Shown piece after piece: positions 49,093-61,886 of a DNA stretch of 64,000 bases. The position numbers and the translations under genes were made by a program. The notes below the pieces were generated by a model, which saw only the letters and a program-made list of their open reading frames with translations, was not told the origin of the DNA and did no database searches. Source of the stretch: Pseudomonas viridiflava (GTDB lineage: Bacteria > Pseudomonadota > Gammaproteobacteria > Pseudomonadales > Pseudomonadaceae); NCBI RefSeq assembly GCF_900585905.1, contig NZ_UTVH01000053.1, positions 1-64,000 on the forward strand. Direction: 5' to 3'. The first letter of the stretch is position 1. Every line of letters begins with the position of its first letter.

Positions 49093-51012
49093 TTAATGCT
49101 CAGCTGCAGGACCACCGATTGGCGTTTCGGGACGAACATCCGGGGGCGTCAGCGGAGCACTTGGCGTGCCCGAACCATCTTCCCAATCACGGGGTTCACG
49201 TGGCGTGCGGCCTGCCATGATGTCATCGATCTGTTCGGCATCGATGGTTTCATACTTCATCAGCGCGTCAGCCATGGCTTCGAGCTTGTCTCGGTTGTCC
49301 GTGAGGATCTGCCGAGCAGTGCCGTAGCACTGGTCGATGATGCTGCGCACTTCAGAGTCGATCAAGCGCGAAGTATCAGCAGACAGACCACTGCTGTTGC
49401 CGCCGCCACTGCGCCCCAGGTAGCCTTCGTTCTCGTCTTCGCCGTACAGCAAAGGACCGAGTTTTTCGGACAGACCCCACTTGGTCACCATGTTGCGGGC
49501 AATCTGGCTGGCACGCATGATGTCGTTGGAGGCGCCGGTGGTGACACCGTCAAAACCCAGGGTCATTTCTTCGGCGATACGGCCGCCATAAAGCGAACAG
49601 ATCTGACTGATCAGTGCACGCTTGGACAGACTGTAACGATCCTCTTCAGGCAGGAACATGGTCACACCCAGCGCTCGGCCGCGAGGGATGATCGACACCT
49701 TGTAGACAGGGTCATGTTCAGGCACGACTCGACCAACAATGGCGTGACCCGCTTCGTGGTACGCGGTGTTACGTTTTTCCTTGTCGGACATGACCATGGA
49801 TTTGCGCTCGGCACCCATCATGATCTTGTCTTTGGCCAGTTCGAACTCTTTCATCTCGACAACACGCTTGCCCATTCGCGCTGCGAACAGAGAAGCTTCG
49901 TTGACCAGATTGGCCAGGTCAGCACCGGAGAAGCCAGGCGTGCCGCGAGCGATGACGCCCGGGTTGACGTTGTCCCCCATTGGCACTTTGCGCATGTGCA
50001 CCTTGAGGATCTGCTCACGCCCGCGAATATCCGGCAGACCAACAACGACCTGACGGTCGAAACGACCTGGACGCAGCAGCGCAGGGTCGAGCACATCAGG
50101 ACGGTTGGTGGCAGCGATGACGATGATGCCGTCATTCATTTCAAAGCCGTCCATCTCCACCAGCAACTGGTTGAGCGTCTGTTCGCGCTCGTCGTGACCG
50201 CCACCCATGCCGGCACCACGGTGACGACCCACCGCATCGATTTCGTCGATGAAGATGATGCAGGGGGCGTGCTTCTTCGCTTGCTCGAACATGTCACGGA
50301 CGCGGCTTGCACCGACACCCACGAACATTTCAACGAAGTCAGAACCGGAAATAGTGAAGAACGGCACTTTCGCTTCGCCGGCAATGGCCTTGGCGATCAG
50401 TGTCTTACCCGTACCTGGTGGGCCAACCATCAGCACGCCACGTGGAATACGGCCACCCAGACGCTGAAACTTGCCCGGATCACGGAGGAACTCGACCAAC
50501 TCGCCGACTTCTTCCTTGGCTTCGTCGCAACCTGCCACGTCAGCCAGTGTTGTCTTGACCTGATCTTCGGAAAGCAGGCGCGCCTTGCTCTTGCCGAAGC
50601 TCATCGGACCGCCCTTGCCCCCCGCGCCACCTTGCATCTGGCGCATGAAGAACATGAACACGGCAATGATCACCAGGATCGGGAAGCTTGCTACCAGCAG
50701 CTGAGTCCAGATGCTCTGCTGTTCAGGCTGCTTGCCTTCAACCACGACGTTGTTGTCGACCAGATCGCCGATCAGCCCGTTGTCCTGGATTGCAGGACGG
50801 ATGGTCTTGAAGGTGTCGCCATCGCTGCGCTTGCCGGTAATGACATAACCGTCGACAGCAACCTTCTCTACCTTGCCATCCTTGACCTGCTGGATGAACT
50901 CGGAATAGTTGAGGGTCTGCGGCTCGTTAGGGCTGGAGAAGTTGTTCATCACCGTCACAAGGACTGCCGCGATGATCAACCACAGGATCAAATTCTTTGC
51001 CATATCGTTCAA
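49093..51012 (-). CDS. ftsH: ATP-dependent zinc metalloprotease FtsH
   Basis: A 639-residue membrane-anchored AAA+ protease that degrades unassembled membrane proteins and regulators such as sigma32 and LpxC. Two N-terminal membrane helices (about 5-25 and 105-125) flank a periplasmic domain. The AAA+ module has Walker A GPPGTGKT, Walker [12 protein letters not shown] and the arginine-finger region; the protease active site is HEAGH near residue 417, with the third zinc ligand further on. The TTG start at 51,012 is chosen because GAGGG lies seven bases before it; the ATG at 51,003 is also possible. It follows rlmE and precedes folP. Confidence 0.96.
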   Translation of the reverse strand: MNDMAKNLILWLIIAAVLVTVMNNFSSPNEPQTLNYSEFIQQVKDGKVEKVAVDGYVITGKRSDGDTFKTIRPAIQDNGLIGDLVDNNVVVEGKQPEQQSIWTQLLVASFPILVIIAVFMFFMRQMQGGAGGKGGPMSFGKSKARLLSEDQVKTTLADVAGCDEAKEEVGELVEFLRDPGKFQRLGGRIPRGVLMVGPPGTGKTLIAKAIAGEAKVPFFTISGSDFVEMFVGVGASRVRDMFEQAKKHAPCIIFIDEIDAVGRHRGAGMGGGHDEREQTLNQLLVEMDGFEMNDGIIVIAATNRPDVLDPALLRPGRFDRQVVVGLPDIRGREQILKVHMRKVPMGDNVNPGVIARGTPGFSGADLANLVNEASLFAARMGKRVVEMKEFELAKDKIMMGAERKSMVMSDKEKRNTAYHEAGHAIVGRVVPEHDPVYKVSIIPRGRALGVTMFLPEEDRYSLSKRALISQICSLYGGRIAEEMTLGFDGVTTGASNDIMRASQIARNMVTKWGLSEKLGPLLYGEDENEGYLGRSGGGNSSGLSADTSRLIDSEVRSIIDQCYGTARQILTDNRDKLEAMADALMKYETIDAEQIDDIMAGRTPREPRDWEDGSGTPSAPLTPPDVRPETPIGGPAAEH

Positions 51013-51194
51013 TTAGCTACCCTCTGAAGCAAGCTCCACGCAGGAGCGTGCCTCGCATGATATTCACCGGCCTAACTTACTACAGAACCTGCACGTGTGG
51101 CAGGCACCGTCTGTAACCCTTTGTGAAACTTTGACTACACGATGCTCGGTGATGCTGCATCGACAGGCCATTTAAAAATTACTATCGCCACGCT

Positions 51195-51845
51195 TCAAAG
51201 ACGCTCGACACTCGCCGAGCCTTCGATCCCACGAAAACCGCGGCCCAAAAGGTACTGTTCACGGGAGCGATCGCGCGATGACAAGGGCTTGCGCATCTGC
51301 ACCTTGTCGAACAATTTGCGAATATCCTTGTGGTACTCGTCAAAGCCTTCGCCCTGGAACACCTTGATCAGAAAATCGCCACCCGGACGCAATACCCGGC
51401 CAGCCAGGTCAAGCGCCAGCTCACACAGGAACATTGCGCGAGGCATGTCGACTGCACTCAGACCACTCATATTGGGGGCCATGTCGGAAATCACAAGGTC
51501 CACCTGCGTATTACCCACGGCTTCCAGGATCTGCGCGAGCACTGCGTCCTCGGTAAAATCGCCCTGAATGAAGGTCACATCGGGGATGCTGTCCATTTCA
51601 AGGATATCGGATGCAATCAGCCGACCCTGACCGCCAATCAGACGACTGGTCACCTGAGACCAGCCACCCGGCGCGGCGCCGAGGTCAATAACAGTCATGC
51701 CAGGGCGGATGATCTTGTCCTTTTCCTGAATCTCCAGCAGCTTGTAGCTGGCGCGGGAACGGTAACCGTCCTTTTGCGCCATTTTGACGTATTTGTCGTC
51801 GAAGTGTTCTTTGAGCCAGTTATGGCTTGTCTTGGAACGGGCCAC
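51195..51845 (-). CDS. rlmE: 23S rRNA (uridine(2552)-2'-O)-methyltransferase
   Basis: A 216-residue FtsJ/RlmE that 2'-O-methylates U2552 in the 23S A-loop, late in 50S assembly. The SAM motif is [13 protein letters not shown]; the catalytic K-D-K-E set is present ([26 protein letters not shown]). The start is a GTG at 51,845 (gtg-gcc-cgt, [15 protein letters not shown]), with GAGGT upstream; the longer ATG form would add nine residues. It is divergent from yhbY, and ftsH follows 182 bases later. Confidence 0.95.
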   Translation of the reverse strand: MARSKTSHNWLKEHFDDKYVKMAQKDGYRSRASYKLLEIQEKDKIIRPGMTVIDLGAAPGGWSQVTSRLIGGQGRLIASDILEMDSIPDVTFIQGDFTEDAVLAQILEAVGNTQVDLVISDMAPNMSGLSAVDMPRAMFLCELALDLAGRVLRPGGDFLIKVFQGEGFDEYHKDIRKLFDKVQMRKPLSSRDRSREQYLLGRGFRGIEGSASVERL

Positions 51846-51949
51846 GGGGCACCTCAAATATAATCGAGTCATGATTAAGCGGGCGGTCCCGGACTCGCTC
51901 GGGTAAACTGGCCGCCGCTTTTTACAAGATCAGACGCAGGGGTCAGATT

Positions 51950-52258
51950 ATGCCGCTCACTCAAGAGCAGAAGAAACAGTACAAATCCATTGGCCATCAC
52001 CTGAAACCGGTTTTGATCGTGGCTGACAATGGTTTGACCGAAGGTGTTCTTGCCGAACTGGAACGCGCATTGAGCGATCACGAGCTGATCAAGATCAAGG
52101 TCAATATTCTGGACCGCGAAAGCCGCTTGGCAGCCATCGCTGAACTGTGCAAAGTCGGCAAAGCCGATCTGGTGCAGATCATCGGCAAAATGGCGCTGAT
52201 TTACCGCAAGAACCCGAAAGTCAACAAACTGCTTTCAAACGTACACCGCGCACATTGA
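51950..52258 (+). CDS. yhbY: YhbY, CRS1/YhbY (CRM) domain RNA-binding protein
   Basis: A 102-residue single-CRM-domain protein linked in E. coli to 50S assembly. The GxxG-type loop region and the conserved LTQEQKKQYKSIGHHLKPV and DHELIKIKVN segments are visible. It is divergent from rlmE and convergent with greA, the usual position. Confidence 0.93.
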   Translation: MPLTQEQKKQYKSIGHHLKPVLIVADNGLTEGVLAELERALSDHELIKIKVNILDRESRLAAIAELCKVGKADLVQIIGKMALIYRKNPKVNKLLSNVHRAH

Positions 52259-52376
52259 TGCAAACACGGGGCGGCTTCAACCGCTCTACTGCATGACATC
52301 AGCGTAATGCCAGGTGAGCTGCCCGGTTAGCCGGGCAGGCACAGGCAGGGCGACCGCCAGAGGCGGCCGACCTTCC

Positions 52377-52853
52377 TCAAATGTGTTTCACTTCCATGAT
52401 TTCATATTCGATCACGCCGCCCGGCGTTTTCACCGCGACGACATCACCCTCCTCCTTGGCAATCAGGGCGCGCGCCAATGGCGAGCCGACCGAGATCTTG
52501 CCGAGCTTGAAGTCAGCTTCATCCTCACCAACGAGGTGATAAGTGACGCGCTCGTCCGTCTCGACGTTGGCGATTTCCACCGTCGTGCCGAAAATCACCT
52601 TGCCGGTATGAGGAATGGACGTGACGTCGATGATGACTTGGTTCTGAATCCGGCCTTCGATGTCGCGAATCCGCGCCTCGACCATGCCCTGCTGCTCCCG
52701 GGCAGCATGGTATTCAGCATTTTCCTTCAAATCACCCAGCTCTCGCGCTGTGCCGATGTCCTGGCTCAACTTTGGACGGACGACCTTGGTCAGGTGAGCG
52801 TGCTCTTCTTCCAGGGCTTTGGCGCCCTGGACTGTCATTGGATACTTGATCAT
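52377..52853 (-). CDS. greA: Transcription elongation factor GreA
   Basis: A 158-residue GreA that rescues backtracked RNA polymerase by stimulating cleavage of the transcript. The N-terminal coiled coil (about 1-75: [20 protein letters not shown], then [20 protein letters not shown] with the acidic D-x2-E tip) and the C-terminal FKBP-like domain are intact. Its start codon overlaps the carB stop codon (ATGA), so greA is translationally coupled to carB. Confidence 0.96.
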   Translation of the reverse strand: MIKYPMTVQGAKALEEEHAHLTKVVRPKLSQDIGTARELGDLKENAEYHAAREQQGMVEARIRDIEGRIQNQVIIDVTSIPHTGKVIFGTTVEIANVETDERVTYHLVGEDEADFKLGKISVGSPLARALIAKEEGDVVAVKTPGGVIEYEIMEVKHI

Positions 52854-55800
52854 GCCTTCAACCCTGCGTGTAGATCCTGCAAGCGGCGCACGGTCTTTTC
52901 CGGACCGAATTTCAGCGCTTCGCAGATAGCCTCGCCCGCAGCAATAGTCGTGGTGCAGTAGATCTTGTGCTGCAGGGCATTTCGACGGATAGAGTAGGAA
53001 TCAGCAATCGACTGACGCCCTTCAGTGGTGTTGATGATCAACGTGACTTCGTCATTCTTGATCATGTCGACCACGTGCGGACGCCCTTCGGTCACCTTGT
53101 TCACACGGCGCACTTTCAGGCCGGCGTCTTCGATGAGCTTGGCAGTGCCAGCGGTGGCAACGATCTGGAAGCCGAGGCTGATCAGATCACGGGCCACACC
53201 GGCAACCAGCGGCTTGTCGTCGTCGCGCACGCTGATGAAAGCAGTGCCGCCAGTTGGCAGAATTTCGCTGGCGCCCATCTGCGCCTTGGCGAACGCTTCA
53301 CCAAAGGTGTCACCAACGCCCATCACTTCGCCAGTGGACTTCATCTCGGGGCCAAGGATCGGGTCAACGCCCGGGAACTTGGCGAACGGGAACACCGCCT
53401 CCTTGACACTGAAGAAGCCAGGAATGATTTCCTTGGTGAAGCCCACTTCCTTCAGGGTTTTACCAGCCATGACCCGAGCCGCAATCATTGCCAGGGACAC
53501 GCCGATGCACTTGGAAACGAACGGCACGGTACGCGACGCACGCGGGTTCACTTCGATGACATAGATATCTTCGCCCTGCAACGCCAGTTGCACGTTCATC
53601 AGGCCGACAACACCGAGCTCAAGGGCCATCTTCTTGACCTGCTCACGCATCTCGTCCTGGATGTGCGCAGGCAGCGAGTAAGGCGGCAGCGAGCACGCGG
53701 AGTCACCGGAGTGAACGCCTGCCTGCTCGATGTGTTGCATGATCGCGCCGATGACAACGTCGGTACCGTCGCAGACTGCATCAACATCCATCTCGATGGC
53801 ACAGTTGAGGAAGTGGTCAAGCAACACAGGGCTGTCGTTGGACACTTTCACTGCGTCGCGCAGGTAACGCTTGAGCTCTTCTTCTTCGTAGACGATTTCC
53901 ATCGCCCGCCCGCCGAGCACGTAGGAAGGACGCACCACCAGCGGGTAGCCGATCTTGCCGGCGGCGCGGATGGCTTCGTCTTCACTGCGCACAGTGGCAT
54001 TAGGCGGCTGACGCAGATTGAGGCGCTCGACCATTTGCTGGAAGCGCTCGCGGTCTTCAGCGCGGTCGATGGCGTCAGGGCTGGTACCGATGATCGGCAC
54101 ACCGGCCTCTTCAAGCGCACGCGCCAGTTTCAGCGGCGTCTGGCCTCCGTACTGGACGATCACGCCTTTGGGCTTCTCGACGCGGACGATTTCCAGCACG
54201 TCCTCCAGGGTAACTGGCTCGAAGTACAGGCGATCCGAGGTGTCGTAGTCAGTGGAAACGGTTTCCGGGTTGCAGTTGACCATGATGGTTTCGTAACCAT
54301 CTTCACGCAGCGCCAACGCTGCATGCACACAGCAGTAGTCGAACTCGATGCCTTGACCGATGCGGTTCGGACCACCACCCAGAATCATGATCTTGTCACG
54401 ATCAGAAGGGTTGGCCTCGCACTCTTCTTCGTACGTGGAATACAGGTACGCGGTGTCGGTGGCGAACTCGGCCGCACAGGTATCGACACGCTTGTAGACC
54501 GGGAAGACTTCAAGCTTGTGGCGATGACGGCGCAGGTTCTTCTCGGTCACGCCGAGCAGCTTGGCCAGGCGCGCGTCGGAGAAGCCCTTGCGCTTGAGGC
54601 GGTACATCAGGTCGCGATCAATGGTCGCCAGCCCCAGGGTCTTGATCTTTTCTTCGTCATTGATCAGGTCTTCGATCTGCACCAGGAACCAGGGATCGAT
54701 CATGTTCATGGCGAAGATTTCTTCGACCGTCATGCCCGCGCGGAACGCATCGGCCACGTACCAGATACGCTCGGCACCCGGCACGGTCAGCTCGCGCTTG
54801 AGCACACTCATGCTTTCAGGGTTGGCCAGATCCAGCTTGGGGTCGAGACCGCTGACGCCGACTTCAAGGCCGCGCAATGCTTTTTGCAGGGATTCCTGGA
54901 AGGTGCGGCCGATGGCCATGACTTCGCCCACCGACTTCATCTGCGTCGTCAGGCGTGCATCGGCCTTGGCGAACTTCTCGAAGGCAAAGCGCGGCAGCTT
55001 GGTGACCACGTAGTCAATCGAAGGCTCGAACGACGCCGGGGTCTTGCCGCCGGTGATTTCGTTCTGCAGCTCGTCAAGGGTGTAACCGATGGCCAGCTTG
55101 GCAGCGACTCGGGCAATCGGGAAACCGGTCGCTTTCGAGGCCAGTGCCGAGGAGCGCGAAACACGCGGGTTCATTTCGATGACGACCATGCGGCCTGTGT
55201 CCGGGCAGATGCCGAACTGGACGTTGGAGCCGCCGGTTTCCACACCGATTTCACGCAGCACCGCCAGGGAGGCGTTGCGCATGATCTGGTATTCCTTGTC
55301 GGTCAGGGTCTGCGCCGGGGCCACGGTGATGGAGTCACCGGTGTGCACGCCCATCGGATCGAAGTTCTCGATGGAGCAAACGATGATGCAGTTGTCCTTT
55401 TTGTCGCGGACAACTTCCATTTCATATTCTTTCCAGCCGATCAGCGATTCATCAATCAACAGTTCCTTGGTCGGCGACAGGTCCAGACCACGGGTGCAGA
55501 TTTCTTCGAACTCTTCACGGTTATAAGCGATGCCGCCACCGGTGCCGCCCATGGTGAACGAAGGACGGATGATGCACGGGAAGCCGAGCTTTTCCAGAAC
55601 CGCGTAGGACTCTTCCATCGAGTGCGCAATGCCGGAACGCGGGCAATCCAGGCCGATGGATTTCATCGCCTTGTCGAAGCGCGAGCGGTCTTCGGCCTTG
55701 TCGATGGTATCGGCGTTGGCACCGATCATTTCCACACCGAACTGTTCGAGGACGCCTTCGCGCTCCAGATCCAGAGCGCAGTTGAGCGCAGTCTGACCAC

Positions 55801-56071
55801 CCATTGTGGGCAGCAGAGCGTCGGGACGCTCTTTTTCGATGATCTTGGCGACCGTCTGCCACTTGATCGGCTCGATGTACGTCGCGTCGGCCATCGAAGG
55901 ATCGGTCATGATCGTCGCCGGGTTGGAGTTCACCAGGATGACGCGATAACCCTCCTCGCGCAGGGCTTTGCAGGCCTGAGCGCCAGAGTAGTCGAATTCA
56001 CAGGCCTGGCCGATCACGATGGGGCCGGCGCCGAGAATCAGGATGCTTTTAATGTCTGTACGTTTTGGCAT
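52850..56071 (-). CDS. carB: Carbamoyl-phosphate synthase large chain
   Basis: A 1,073-residue large subunit that makes carbamoyl phosphate for arginine and pyrimidines, in two homologous ATP-grasp halves (about 1-545 and 550-935) and a C-terminal MGS-like allosteric domain (about 940-1,073). Motifs include the first-half [17 protein letters not shown] and the second-half [17 protein letters not shown], each with the associated ATP-grasp residues. The start at 56,071 is the family MPKRTDIK; the upstream ATG is four codons earlier and not favoured. The stop overlaps the greA start; 127 bases separate it from carA. Confidence 0.97.
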   Translation of the reverse strand: MPKRTDIKSILILGAGPIVIGQACEFDYSGAQACKALREEGYRVILVNSNPATIMTDPSMADATYIEPIKWQTVAKIIEKERPDALLPTMGGQTALNCALDLEREGVLEQFGVEMIGANADTIDKAEDRSRFDKAMKSIGLDCPRSGIAHSMEESYAVLEKLGFPCIIRPSFTMGGTGGGIAYNREEFEEICTRGLDLSPTKELLIDESLIGWKEYEMEVVRDKKDNCIIVCSIENFDPMGVHTGDSITVAPAQTLTDKEYQIMRNASLAVLREIGVETGGSNVQFGICPDTGRMVVIEMNPRVSRSSALASKATGFPIARVAAKLAIGYTLDELQNEITGGKTPASFEPSIDYVVTKLPRFAFEKFAKADARLTTQMKSVGEVMAIGRTFQESLQKALRGLEVGVSGLDPKLDLANPESMSVLKRELTVPGAERIWYVADAFRAGMTVEEIFAMNMIDPWFLVQIEDLINDEEKIKTLGLATIDRDLMYRLKRKGFSDARLAKLLGVTEKNLRRHRHKLEVFPVYKRVDTCAAEFATDTAYLYSTYEEECEANPSDRDKIMILGGGPNRIGQGIEFDYCCVHAALALREDGYETIMVNCNPETVSTDYDTSDRLYFEPVTLEDVLEIVRVEKPKGVIVQYGGQTPLKLARALEEAGVPIIGTSPDAIDRAEDRERFQQMVERLNLRQPPNATVRSEDEAIRAAGKIGYPLVVRPSYVLGGRAMEIVYEEEELKRYLRDAVKVSNDSPVLLDHFLNCAIEMDVDAVCDGTDVVIGAIMQHIEQAGVHSGDSACSLPPYSLPAHIQDEMREQVKKMALELGVVGLMNVQLALQGEDIYVIEVNPRASRTVPFVSKCIGVSLAMIAARVMAGKTLKEVGFTKEIIPGFFSVKEAVFPFAKFPGVDPILGPEMKSTGEVMGVGDTFGEAFAKAQMGASEILPTGGTAFISVRDDDKPLVAGVARDLISLGFQIVATAGTAKLIEDAGLKVRRVNKVTEGRPHVVDMIKNDEVTLIINTTEGRQSIADSYSIRRNALQHKIYCTTTIAAGEAICEALKFGPEKTVRRLQDLHAGLKA

Positions 56072-56198
56072 GGTTTGTCTCAAATCCGCAGGTCAGTCGG
56101 CAAGCCGTCTTGAACGTGGTAGCAGTGCCCGGGCGGTCGCAGCCGGAGGGTATCCAGGTCCAGCCCGGCACTGCGCGTGACAGTCTCAGGGCTGTCGG

Positions 56199-57335
56199 TC
56201 AGCGTCGCTTGGCCATGGCGTCGATGAAGCGATCGAACAGCGGCGCCACATCGCCCGGGCCTGGGCTCGCCTCAGGGTGACCCTGGAAGCTGAACGCGTC
56301 CTTGTCGGTGCGCTCGATACCTTGCAGGCTGCCGTCGAACAGCGACTTGTGGATGGCGCGCAGGTTGCTCGGCAAGGTCGCTTCGTCCACCGCAAAACCG
56401 TGGTTCTGGCTGGTAATCATCACCACACCTGTGTCCAGATCCTGAACCGGGTGGTTGGCGCCATGGTGACCGTGGCCCATTTTCACGGTCCTGGCACCCG
56501 AGGCCAGGGCCAGGAGTTGGTGGCCCAGGCAGATGCCAAAGACCGGAGTGTCGGTTTCCAGTACTTCCTTGATCGCCTGGATCGCGTAGTCGCAAGGCTC
56601 CGGATCGCCAGGGCCGTTGGACAGGAACACGCCGTCTGGCTTGAGCGCCAGCACTTCACTGGCGGGCATCTGGGCCGGTACTACAGTGATGCGGCAACCG
56701 CGCTCGACCAGCATGCGCAGGATGTTGACCTTGACGCCGTAGTCGTAAGCGACAACGTGGTATTTCAGCTCGCTGGCAGGGATTTCTGCGCAGGTGTCGG
56801 TCTTCAGTGACCAGACGCTGTGTCGCCACTCGTAGCTTTCCTTGACGCTGACGACTTTCGCCAGGTCCACGCCCTTCAGGCCAGGGAAACCGCGCGCTGC
56901 CGCGATGGCCGCTTCTTCCGAGATATCGTCACCGGCCATGATGCAGCCGTTTTGAGCGCCTTTCTCACGCAGGATTCGGGTCAGGCGACGGGTATCGATA
57001 CCGGCGATGGCAACCACATTGTTGGTTTTGAGGTAGTCACCCAGCGACATCTTGTTGCGCCAGTTGCTGGCAACCAGCGGCAAGTCGCGAATGACCAGCC
57101 CGGCAGACCAGACCTGGTCTGATTCTGCGTCTTCCGGCGTGGTGCCGGTGTTGCCAATGTGCGGATAAGTCAGGGTAACGATTTGCTGGGCGTAGGAAGG
57201 ATCGGTAAGGATTTCCTGATAGCCTGTCATGGCAGTGTTGAACACTACCTCGCCAACGGTCTGACCGTCGGCTCCAATGGCTTCGCCGCGAAAAATGCTG
57301 CCATCAGCAAGGGCGAGTATGGCTGGCTTAGTCAA
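56199..57335 (-). CDS. carA: Carbamoyl-phosphate synthase small chain
   Basis: A 378-residue glutaminase subunit. The N-terminal CPSase domain ([24 protein letters not shown]) is followed by a class I amidotransferase domain with the catalytic cysteine near residue 268 ([14 protein letters not shown]) and the His/Glu in the [11 protein letters not shown] segment. It provides ammonia to CarB. The spacer to carB, 127 bases, is free of genes, unlike P. aeruginosa, where an ORF has been reported between the two. Confidence 0.97.
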   Translation of the reverse strand: MTKPAILALADGSIFRGEAIGADGQTVGEVVFNTAMTGYQEILTDPSYAQQIVTLTYPHIGNTGTTPEDAESDQVWSAGLVIRDLPLVASNWRNKMSLGDYLKTNNVVAIAGIDTRRLTRILREKGAQNGCIMAGDDISEEAAIAAARGFPGLKGVDLAKVVSVKESYEWRHSVWSLKTDTCAEIPASELKYHVVAYDYGVKVNILRMLVERGCRITVVPAQMPASEVLALKPDGVFLSNGPGDPEPCDYAIQAIKEVLETDTPVFGICLGHQLLALASGARTVKMGHGHHGANHPVQDLDTGVVMITSQNHGFAVDEATLPSNLRAIHKSLFDGSLQGIERTDKDAFSFQGHPEASPGPGDVAPLFDRFIDAMAKRR

Positions 57336-57380
57336 GAAGACCTCCCGTAAGTAAAGCCTGAAAGGGCGTTCGCAGCTTGC

Positions 57381-57417
57381 AAAAAAGCGGAATGACGTAG
57401 TTACGTCACCCCGCTTT
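57381..57417 (-). terminator. Hairpin with T-run between dapB and carA
   Basis: On the minus strand AAAGCGG and CCGCTTT pair, continued by TGACGTA / TACGTCA around a short centre, and are followed by a run of six Ts. It can be the dapB terminator or an attenuator ahead of carA; a -10-like sequence at its upstream edge makes the carA promoter overlap likely. Confidence 0.7.
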
Positions 57418-57418
57418 C

Positions 57419-57457
57419 TTATAGAATCATCTGCGCGCTTTTAGTGGACACACTAAA
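57419..57457 (-). promoter_or_regulatory. Predicted carA promoter region with 7-bp dyad
   Basis: TTTAGTG-gaca-CACTAAA (57,440-57,457) is a perfect seven-base-pair inverted repeat 15-20 bases upstream of a -10-like CTATAA (57,424-57,419, minus strand). The position overlaps where a -35 should be, so it may be an operator for arginine or pyrimidine control. The remainder of 57,458-57,601 has no gene. Confidence 0.4.
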
Positions 57458-57601
57458 GCTGTAGCTTACAGAAAAATGCTTTTTTGGTCTACCGCCAATG
57501 AGGCGAAAAGACGAGGGAATGCGACAGAAGTTCCGCGTCGCGGGAATTAAACAGGCATCACCCGGCGCAAACCGGATGAAACCCGCCAGATTCGGCCTGA
57601 A

Positions 57602-58426
<825 letters not shown>

Positions 58427-59566
58427 TTACAGATCGCCGAAGAAACGCTTCACACCATCGAACCAACCGGTGGCTTTCGGAGAGTGAGAGCTGTCGCCTT
58501 CCAGCGTGGAGCGGAACTCTTCCAGCAGCTCGCGTTGACGACGACCGAGATTGACCGGCGTTTCCACCGCGACACGGCACATCAGATCGCCCGCACCGCC
58601 GCCACGAACCGGGGCGACGCCCTTGCCACGCAGGCGGAATTGCTTGCCGGTCTGGGTGCCTTCGGGAATCTTCAGCTTGACGCGGCCGTCCAGCGTTGGC
58701 ACTTCCAGCTCACCGCCCAGCGCCGCGTCGGTAAAGCTGATCGGCACTTCGCAGAACAGATGCTTGCCATCGCGCTGGAAAATCGCGTGCTCACGCACAT
58801 TGATCACAACGTACAGGTCGCCGGTAGGTCCACCTTGCGCCCCTGCCTCGCCTTCACCGGACAGACGAATGCGGTCGCCGGTATCAACGCCAGGCGGCAC
58901 TTTCACGGAAAGTGTCTTGTACTCTTCGACACGCCCTTCGCCGTTGCAGGACTCGCACGGGTCGGAAATGATCTTGCCGTTGCCATGGCAACGCGGGCAG
59001 GTCTGCTGCACAGAGAAGAAACCCTGCTGCATGCGCACCTGGCCGATACCGCCACAGGTCGGACATGTTACCGGTGCCGAGCCTTTTTTCGCCCCGGAAC
59101 CGTCGCATGGCTTGCAATTGACCAGCGTCGGCACGCGAATGTTGACCGTGGTCCCGCGCACCGCTTCTTCCAGACTCAGCTCGAGGGTGTAGCGCAGATC
59201 GCTGCCGCGCTGCGCGCCACCACGTCCGCCTGCACCCCCCCGGCCCCCGCCGAAGAAGTCGCTGAACACATCGCCGAAAATGTCCGAGAAGTTGGCACCG
59301 CCGGCACCACCGCCGCCGAAGCCGCCGCCGCCCATGCCTTGATCGACACCGGCATGCCCGTACTGGTCGTAGGCCGCACGCTTGCTGGCATCGGACAACA
59401 CTTCGTAAGCCTCGTTGGCTTCCTTGAACAGCTCTTCCGACGCCTTGTCATCCGGATTGCGGTCAGGGTGATGCTTCATCGCCAGACGACGATAAGCCTT
59501 CTTCAGATCCGCGTCGCTGGAGCCTCGCTCCACCCCCAAAACTTCGTAGTAATCACGCTTTGCCAT
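58427..59566 (-). CDS. dnaJ: Co-chaperone DnaJ
   Basis: A 379-residue type I Hsp40. The J domain has the H33-P34-D35 triad, followed by a Gly/Phe-rich linker ([15 protein letters not shown]) and the zinc domain with four CxxCxGxG units ([32 protein letters not shown]) and the client-binding C-terminal domains. It stimulates the DnaK ATPase. The start at 59,566 ([11 protein letters not shown]) is the family start; the upstream 30-codon extension is spurious. It is separated from dnaK by 321 bases. Confidence 0.97.
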   Translation of the reverse strand: MAKRDYYEVLGVERGSSDADLKKAYRRLAMKHHPDRNPDDKASEELFKEANEAYEVLSDASKRAAYDQYGHAGVDQGMGGGGFGGGGAGGANFSDIFGDVFSDFFGGGRGGAGGRGGAQRGSDLRYTLELSLEEAVRGTTVNIRVPTLVNCKPCDGSGAKKGSAPVTCPTCGGIGQVRMQQGFFSVQQTCPRCHGNGKIISDPCESCNGEGRVEEYKTLSVKVPPGVDTGDRIRLSGEGEAGAQGGPTGDLYVVINVREHAIFQRDGKHLFCEVPISFTDAALGGELEVPTLDGRVKLKIPEGTQTGKQFRLRGKGVAPVRGGGAGDLMCRVAVETPVNLGRRQRELLEEFRSTLEGDSSHSPKATGWFDGVKRFFGDL

Positions 59567-59887
59567 AATTCTTCCGCACTCTTGAGGACGTCCGGCAAAA
59601 CCCTCCTGAGCCTTGCCAAACTCGTTGAGCCCCATACAGGCCCGGACCCAACTCACGTCAATTCAACGATCCTGGTCTTGATTCACCGGCCACGCGGGCC
59701 GAGAAAGCGGCAGAACAAGCTGCCATGCAGGAGCATGCCAGCCTAGCCACATCAGCCTGCGGTACATAGCGCAAGCCAGAAAAATTCGTCTGCTCCAGAC
59801 ATGCCAACGCGGGAGCAAGCTCCCGCGCGGCGACATCCTAACAGTGACCGCCCGAAAACGGTCAACTGGCTGCAAGTGAGCCTGCGC
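59567..59887. other. dnaK-dnaJ spacer without a gene
   Basis: 321 bases. A REP-like hairpin lies at 59,808-59,827 (CGCGGGAGCAAGCTCCCGCG), 60 bases past the dnaK stop codon. No coding frame or convincing sigma32 promoter was found. The gap is long for a dnaK-dnaJ pair, so dnaJ may rely on read-through or an unseen promoter. Confidence 0.55.
59808..59827. repeat. REP-like hairpin after dnaK
   Basis: An eight-base-pair stem, CGCGGGAG/CTCCCGCG, with a CAAG loop. Such palindromes are common between Pseudomonas genes and can act as terminators or RNA stabilisers; no T-run follows on the minus strand. Confidence 0.7.
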
Positions 59888-61807
59888 TTACTTGTTTTCT
59901 TTCACTTCTTCAAACTCTGCATCGACAACATCGTCAGCAGGCTTGGCGTCTTCCTGCGCCGCCTGGGCACCCGCTTCTGGCTTCTCGGCCTGCTCGGCGT
60001 ACATTTTTTGAGCCACTGGCGCAGAAACCTTCGACAGCTCTTCGACTTTGGCGTCGATGGCAGCCTTGTCGTCGCCCTTGATAGCGGCTTCCAGGGCAAC
60101 CAGCGCAGCTTCGATGGCAGTTTTTTCTTCTGCAGTCACCTTGTCGCCAGCGTCGGAGATCATTTTGCGAGTCGAGTGAACCAGTGCATCACCCTGGTTA
60201 CGCGCCGACGCCAGCTCTTCGAACTTGCGATCTTCTTCAGTGTTGGCTTCAGCATCACGAATCATCTGCTGGATTTCTTCGTCCGACAGACCGGAGTTAG
60301 CCTTGATCACGATCGACTGCTGCTTGCCAGTCGCCTTGTCCTTGGCGCCTACGTGCAGGATGCCGTTGGCGTCGATGTCGAAGGTCACTTCGATCTGCGG
60401 CACACCACGTGGAGCAGGTGGAATCTCCGACAGATCGAACTTGCCCAGGGACTTGTTCTGACCAGCCTGCTTGCGCTCGCCCTGCAGTACGTGAATGGTC
60501 ACGGCAGCCTGGTTGTCGTCTGCGGTCGAGAACACTTGCGATTTCTTGGTTGGAATCGTGGTGTTTTTCTCGATCAGCGCAGTCATCACGCCCCCCATGG
60601 TCTCGATGCCCAGGGTCAGCGGGCTGACGTCCAGCAACAGAACGTCTTTGACATCACCGGCCAACACCGCGCCCTGGATGGCAGCACCCATGGCAACCGC
60701 TTCGTCCGGGTTAACGTCTTTACGCGCTTCTTTGCCGAAGAACTCGGTGACTTTCTGCTGCACCAACGGCATGCGAGTCTGGCCGCCGACCAGGATCACG
60801 TCGTTGATGGCGCTGATGTCGATACCGGAATCCTTCAACGCGATGCGGCAAGGCTCGATGGTGCGCTGAACCAGGTCTTCAACCAGCGATTCCAGCTTGG
60901 CGCGGGAGATCTTAACGTTCAAGTGCTTCGGACCGGTCGCGTCTGCAGTGATGTACGGCAGATTGACGTCGGTGGAATTGCTCGAGGACAGCTCGATCTT
61001 GGCTTTTTCAGCGCCCTCTTTCAGGCGTTGCATGGCCAGCGGATCACCCTTGAGGTTCATGCCGCTTTCTTTCTTGAATTCGTCAACCAGGTAGTCGATC
61101 AGACGAATGTCGAAATCTTCACCACCCAGGAAGGTGTCACCGTTGGTTGCCAGCACTTCAAACTGGTGCTCACCGTCCACTTCAGCGATTTCGATAACCG
61201 AAACGTCGAACGTACCGCCACCCAGGTCATAAACGATGACGGTGTGGTCGCCCTTGGCTTTGTCCATACCGTAAGCCAGCGCGGCAGCGGTAGGTTCGTT
61301 GATGATGCGCTTCACGTCCAGACCGGCAATGCGGCCGGCGTCTTTGGTCGCCTGACGCTGGCTGTCGTTGAAGTAAGCCGGAACGGTAATTACCGCCTCG
61401 GTCACGGCTTCGCCCAGATAGTCTTCAGCGGTTTTCTTCATCTTCTTCAGGATTTCTGCAGAAATCTGAGGAGGCGACATTTTCTTGCCGTTGACTTCAA
61501 CCCACGCATCGCCGTTGTCAGCCTTGGCGATCTTGTATGGGACCATCTGGATGTCTTTCTGAACGACATCTTCTTCGAACTTGCGGCCGATCAGACGCTT
61601 TACCGCATACAGCGTGTTGTGCGGGTTGGTCACTGCCTGACGCTTGGCCGACTGACCGACGAGGATTTCGCCATCGTTGGCGTAAGCGATGATCGAAGGC
61701 GTGGTACGAGCGCCTTCGGCGTTCTCGATAACCTTGACGCTGCCGTTTTCCAGAATGGAGACACAGGAGTTGGTGGTCCCCAGGTCAATACCGATAATTC
61801 TGCCCAT
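59888..61807 (-). CDS. dnaK: Chaperone protein DnaK (Hsp70)
   Basis: A 639-residue Hsp70. The ATPase domain carries [32 protein letters not shown], the [12 protein letters not shown] phosphate loop and the [12 protein letters not shown] segment. The substrate-binding domain follows ([14 protein letters not shown] onward) and the C-terminus ends EEVKENK. It works with GrpE and DnaJ in folding and in control of sigma32. A sigma32-type promoter precedes it. It follows grpE by 103 bases. Confidence 0.98.
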   Translation of the reverse strand: MGRIIGIDLGTTNSCVSILENGSVKVIENAEGARTTPSIIAYANDGEILVGQSAKRQAVTNPHNTLYAVKRLIGRKFEEDVVQKDIQMVPYKIAKADNGDAWVEVNGKKMSPPQISAEILKKMKKTAEDYLGEAVTEAVITVPAYFNDSQRQATKDAGRIAGLDVKRIINEPTAAALAYGMDKAKGDHTVIVYDLGGGTFDVSVIEIAEVDGEHQFEVLATNGDTFLGGEDFDIRLIDYLVDEFKKESGMNLKGDPLAMQRLKEGAEKAKIELSSSNSTDVNLPYITADATGPKHLNVKISRAKLESLVEDLVQRTIEPCRIALKDSGIDISAINDVILVGGQTRMPLVQQKVTEFFGKEARKDVNPDEAVAMGAAIQGAVLAGDVKDVLLLDVSPLTLGIETMGGVMTALIEKNTTIPTKKSQVFSTADDNQAAVTIHVLQGERKQAGQNKSLGKFDLSEIPPAPRGVPQIEVTFDIDANGILHVGAKDKATGKQQSIVIKANSGLSDEEIQQMIRDAEANTEEDRKFEELASARNQGDALVHSTRKMISDAGDKVTAEEKTAIEAALVALEAAIKGDDKAAIDAKVEELSKVSAPVAQKMYAEQAEKPEAGAQAAQEDAKPADDVVDAEFEEVKENK

Positions 61808-61886
61808 CTTTGAATCTCCCGAAATTTTGAATTTGGTTGCCGCAAATGCATTTACACGTTGCGGTAGCTCTTAAGCGCTTGGCCTA

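Noticed and set aside
52967..56113. A 1,048-residue open frame on the plus strand opposite carB, and similar long frames opposite dnaK, ftsH, pnp and infB
   Set aside because: These are antisense shadows of high-GC genes. Their composition (rich in Arg, His, Gln, Val, Asp) is that of a complementary frame, and the genes on the other strand are unmistakable.
59567..59720. Possible sigma32 promoter directly upstream of dnaJ
   Set aside because: Only partial matches were found (GTTGAA and CCTGTAT), with wrong spacing.
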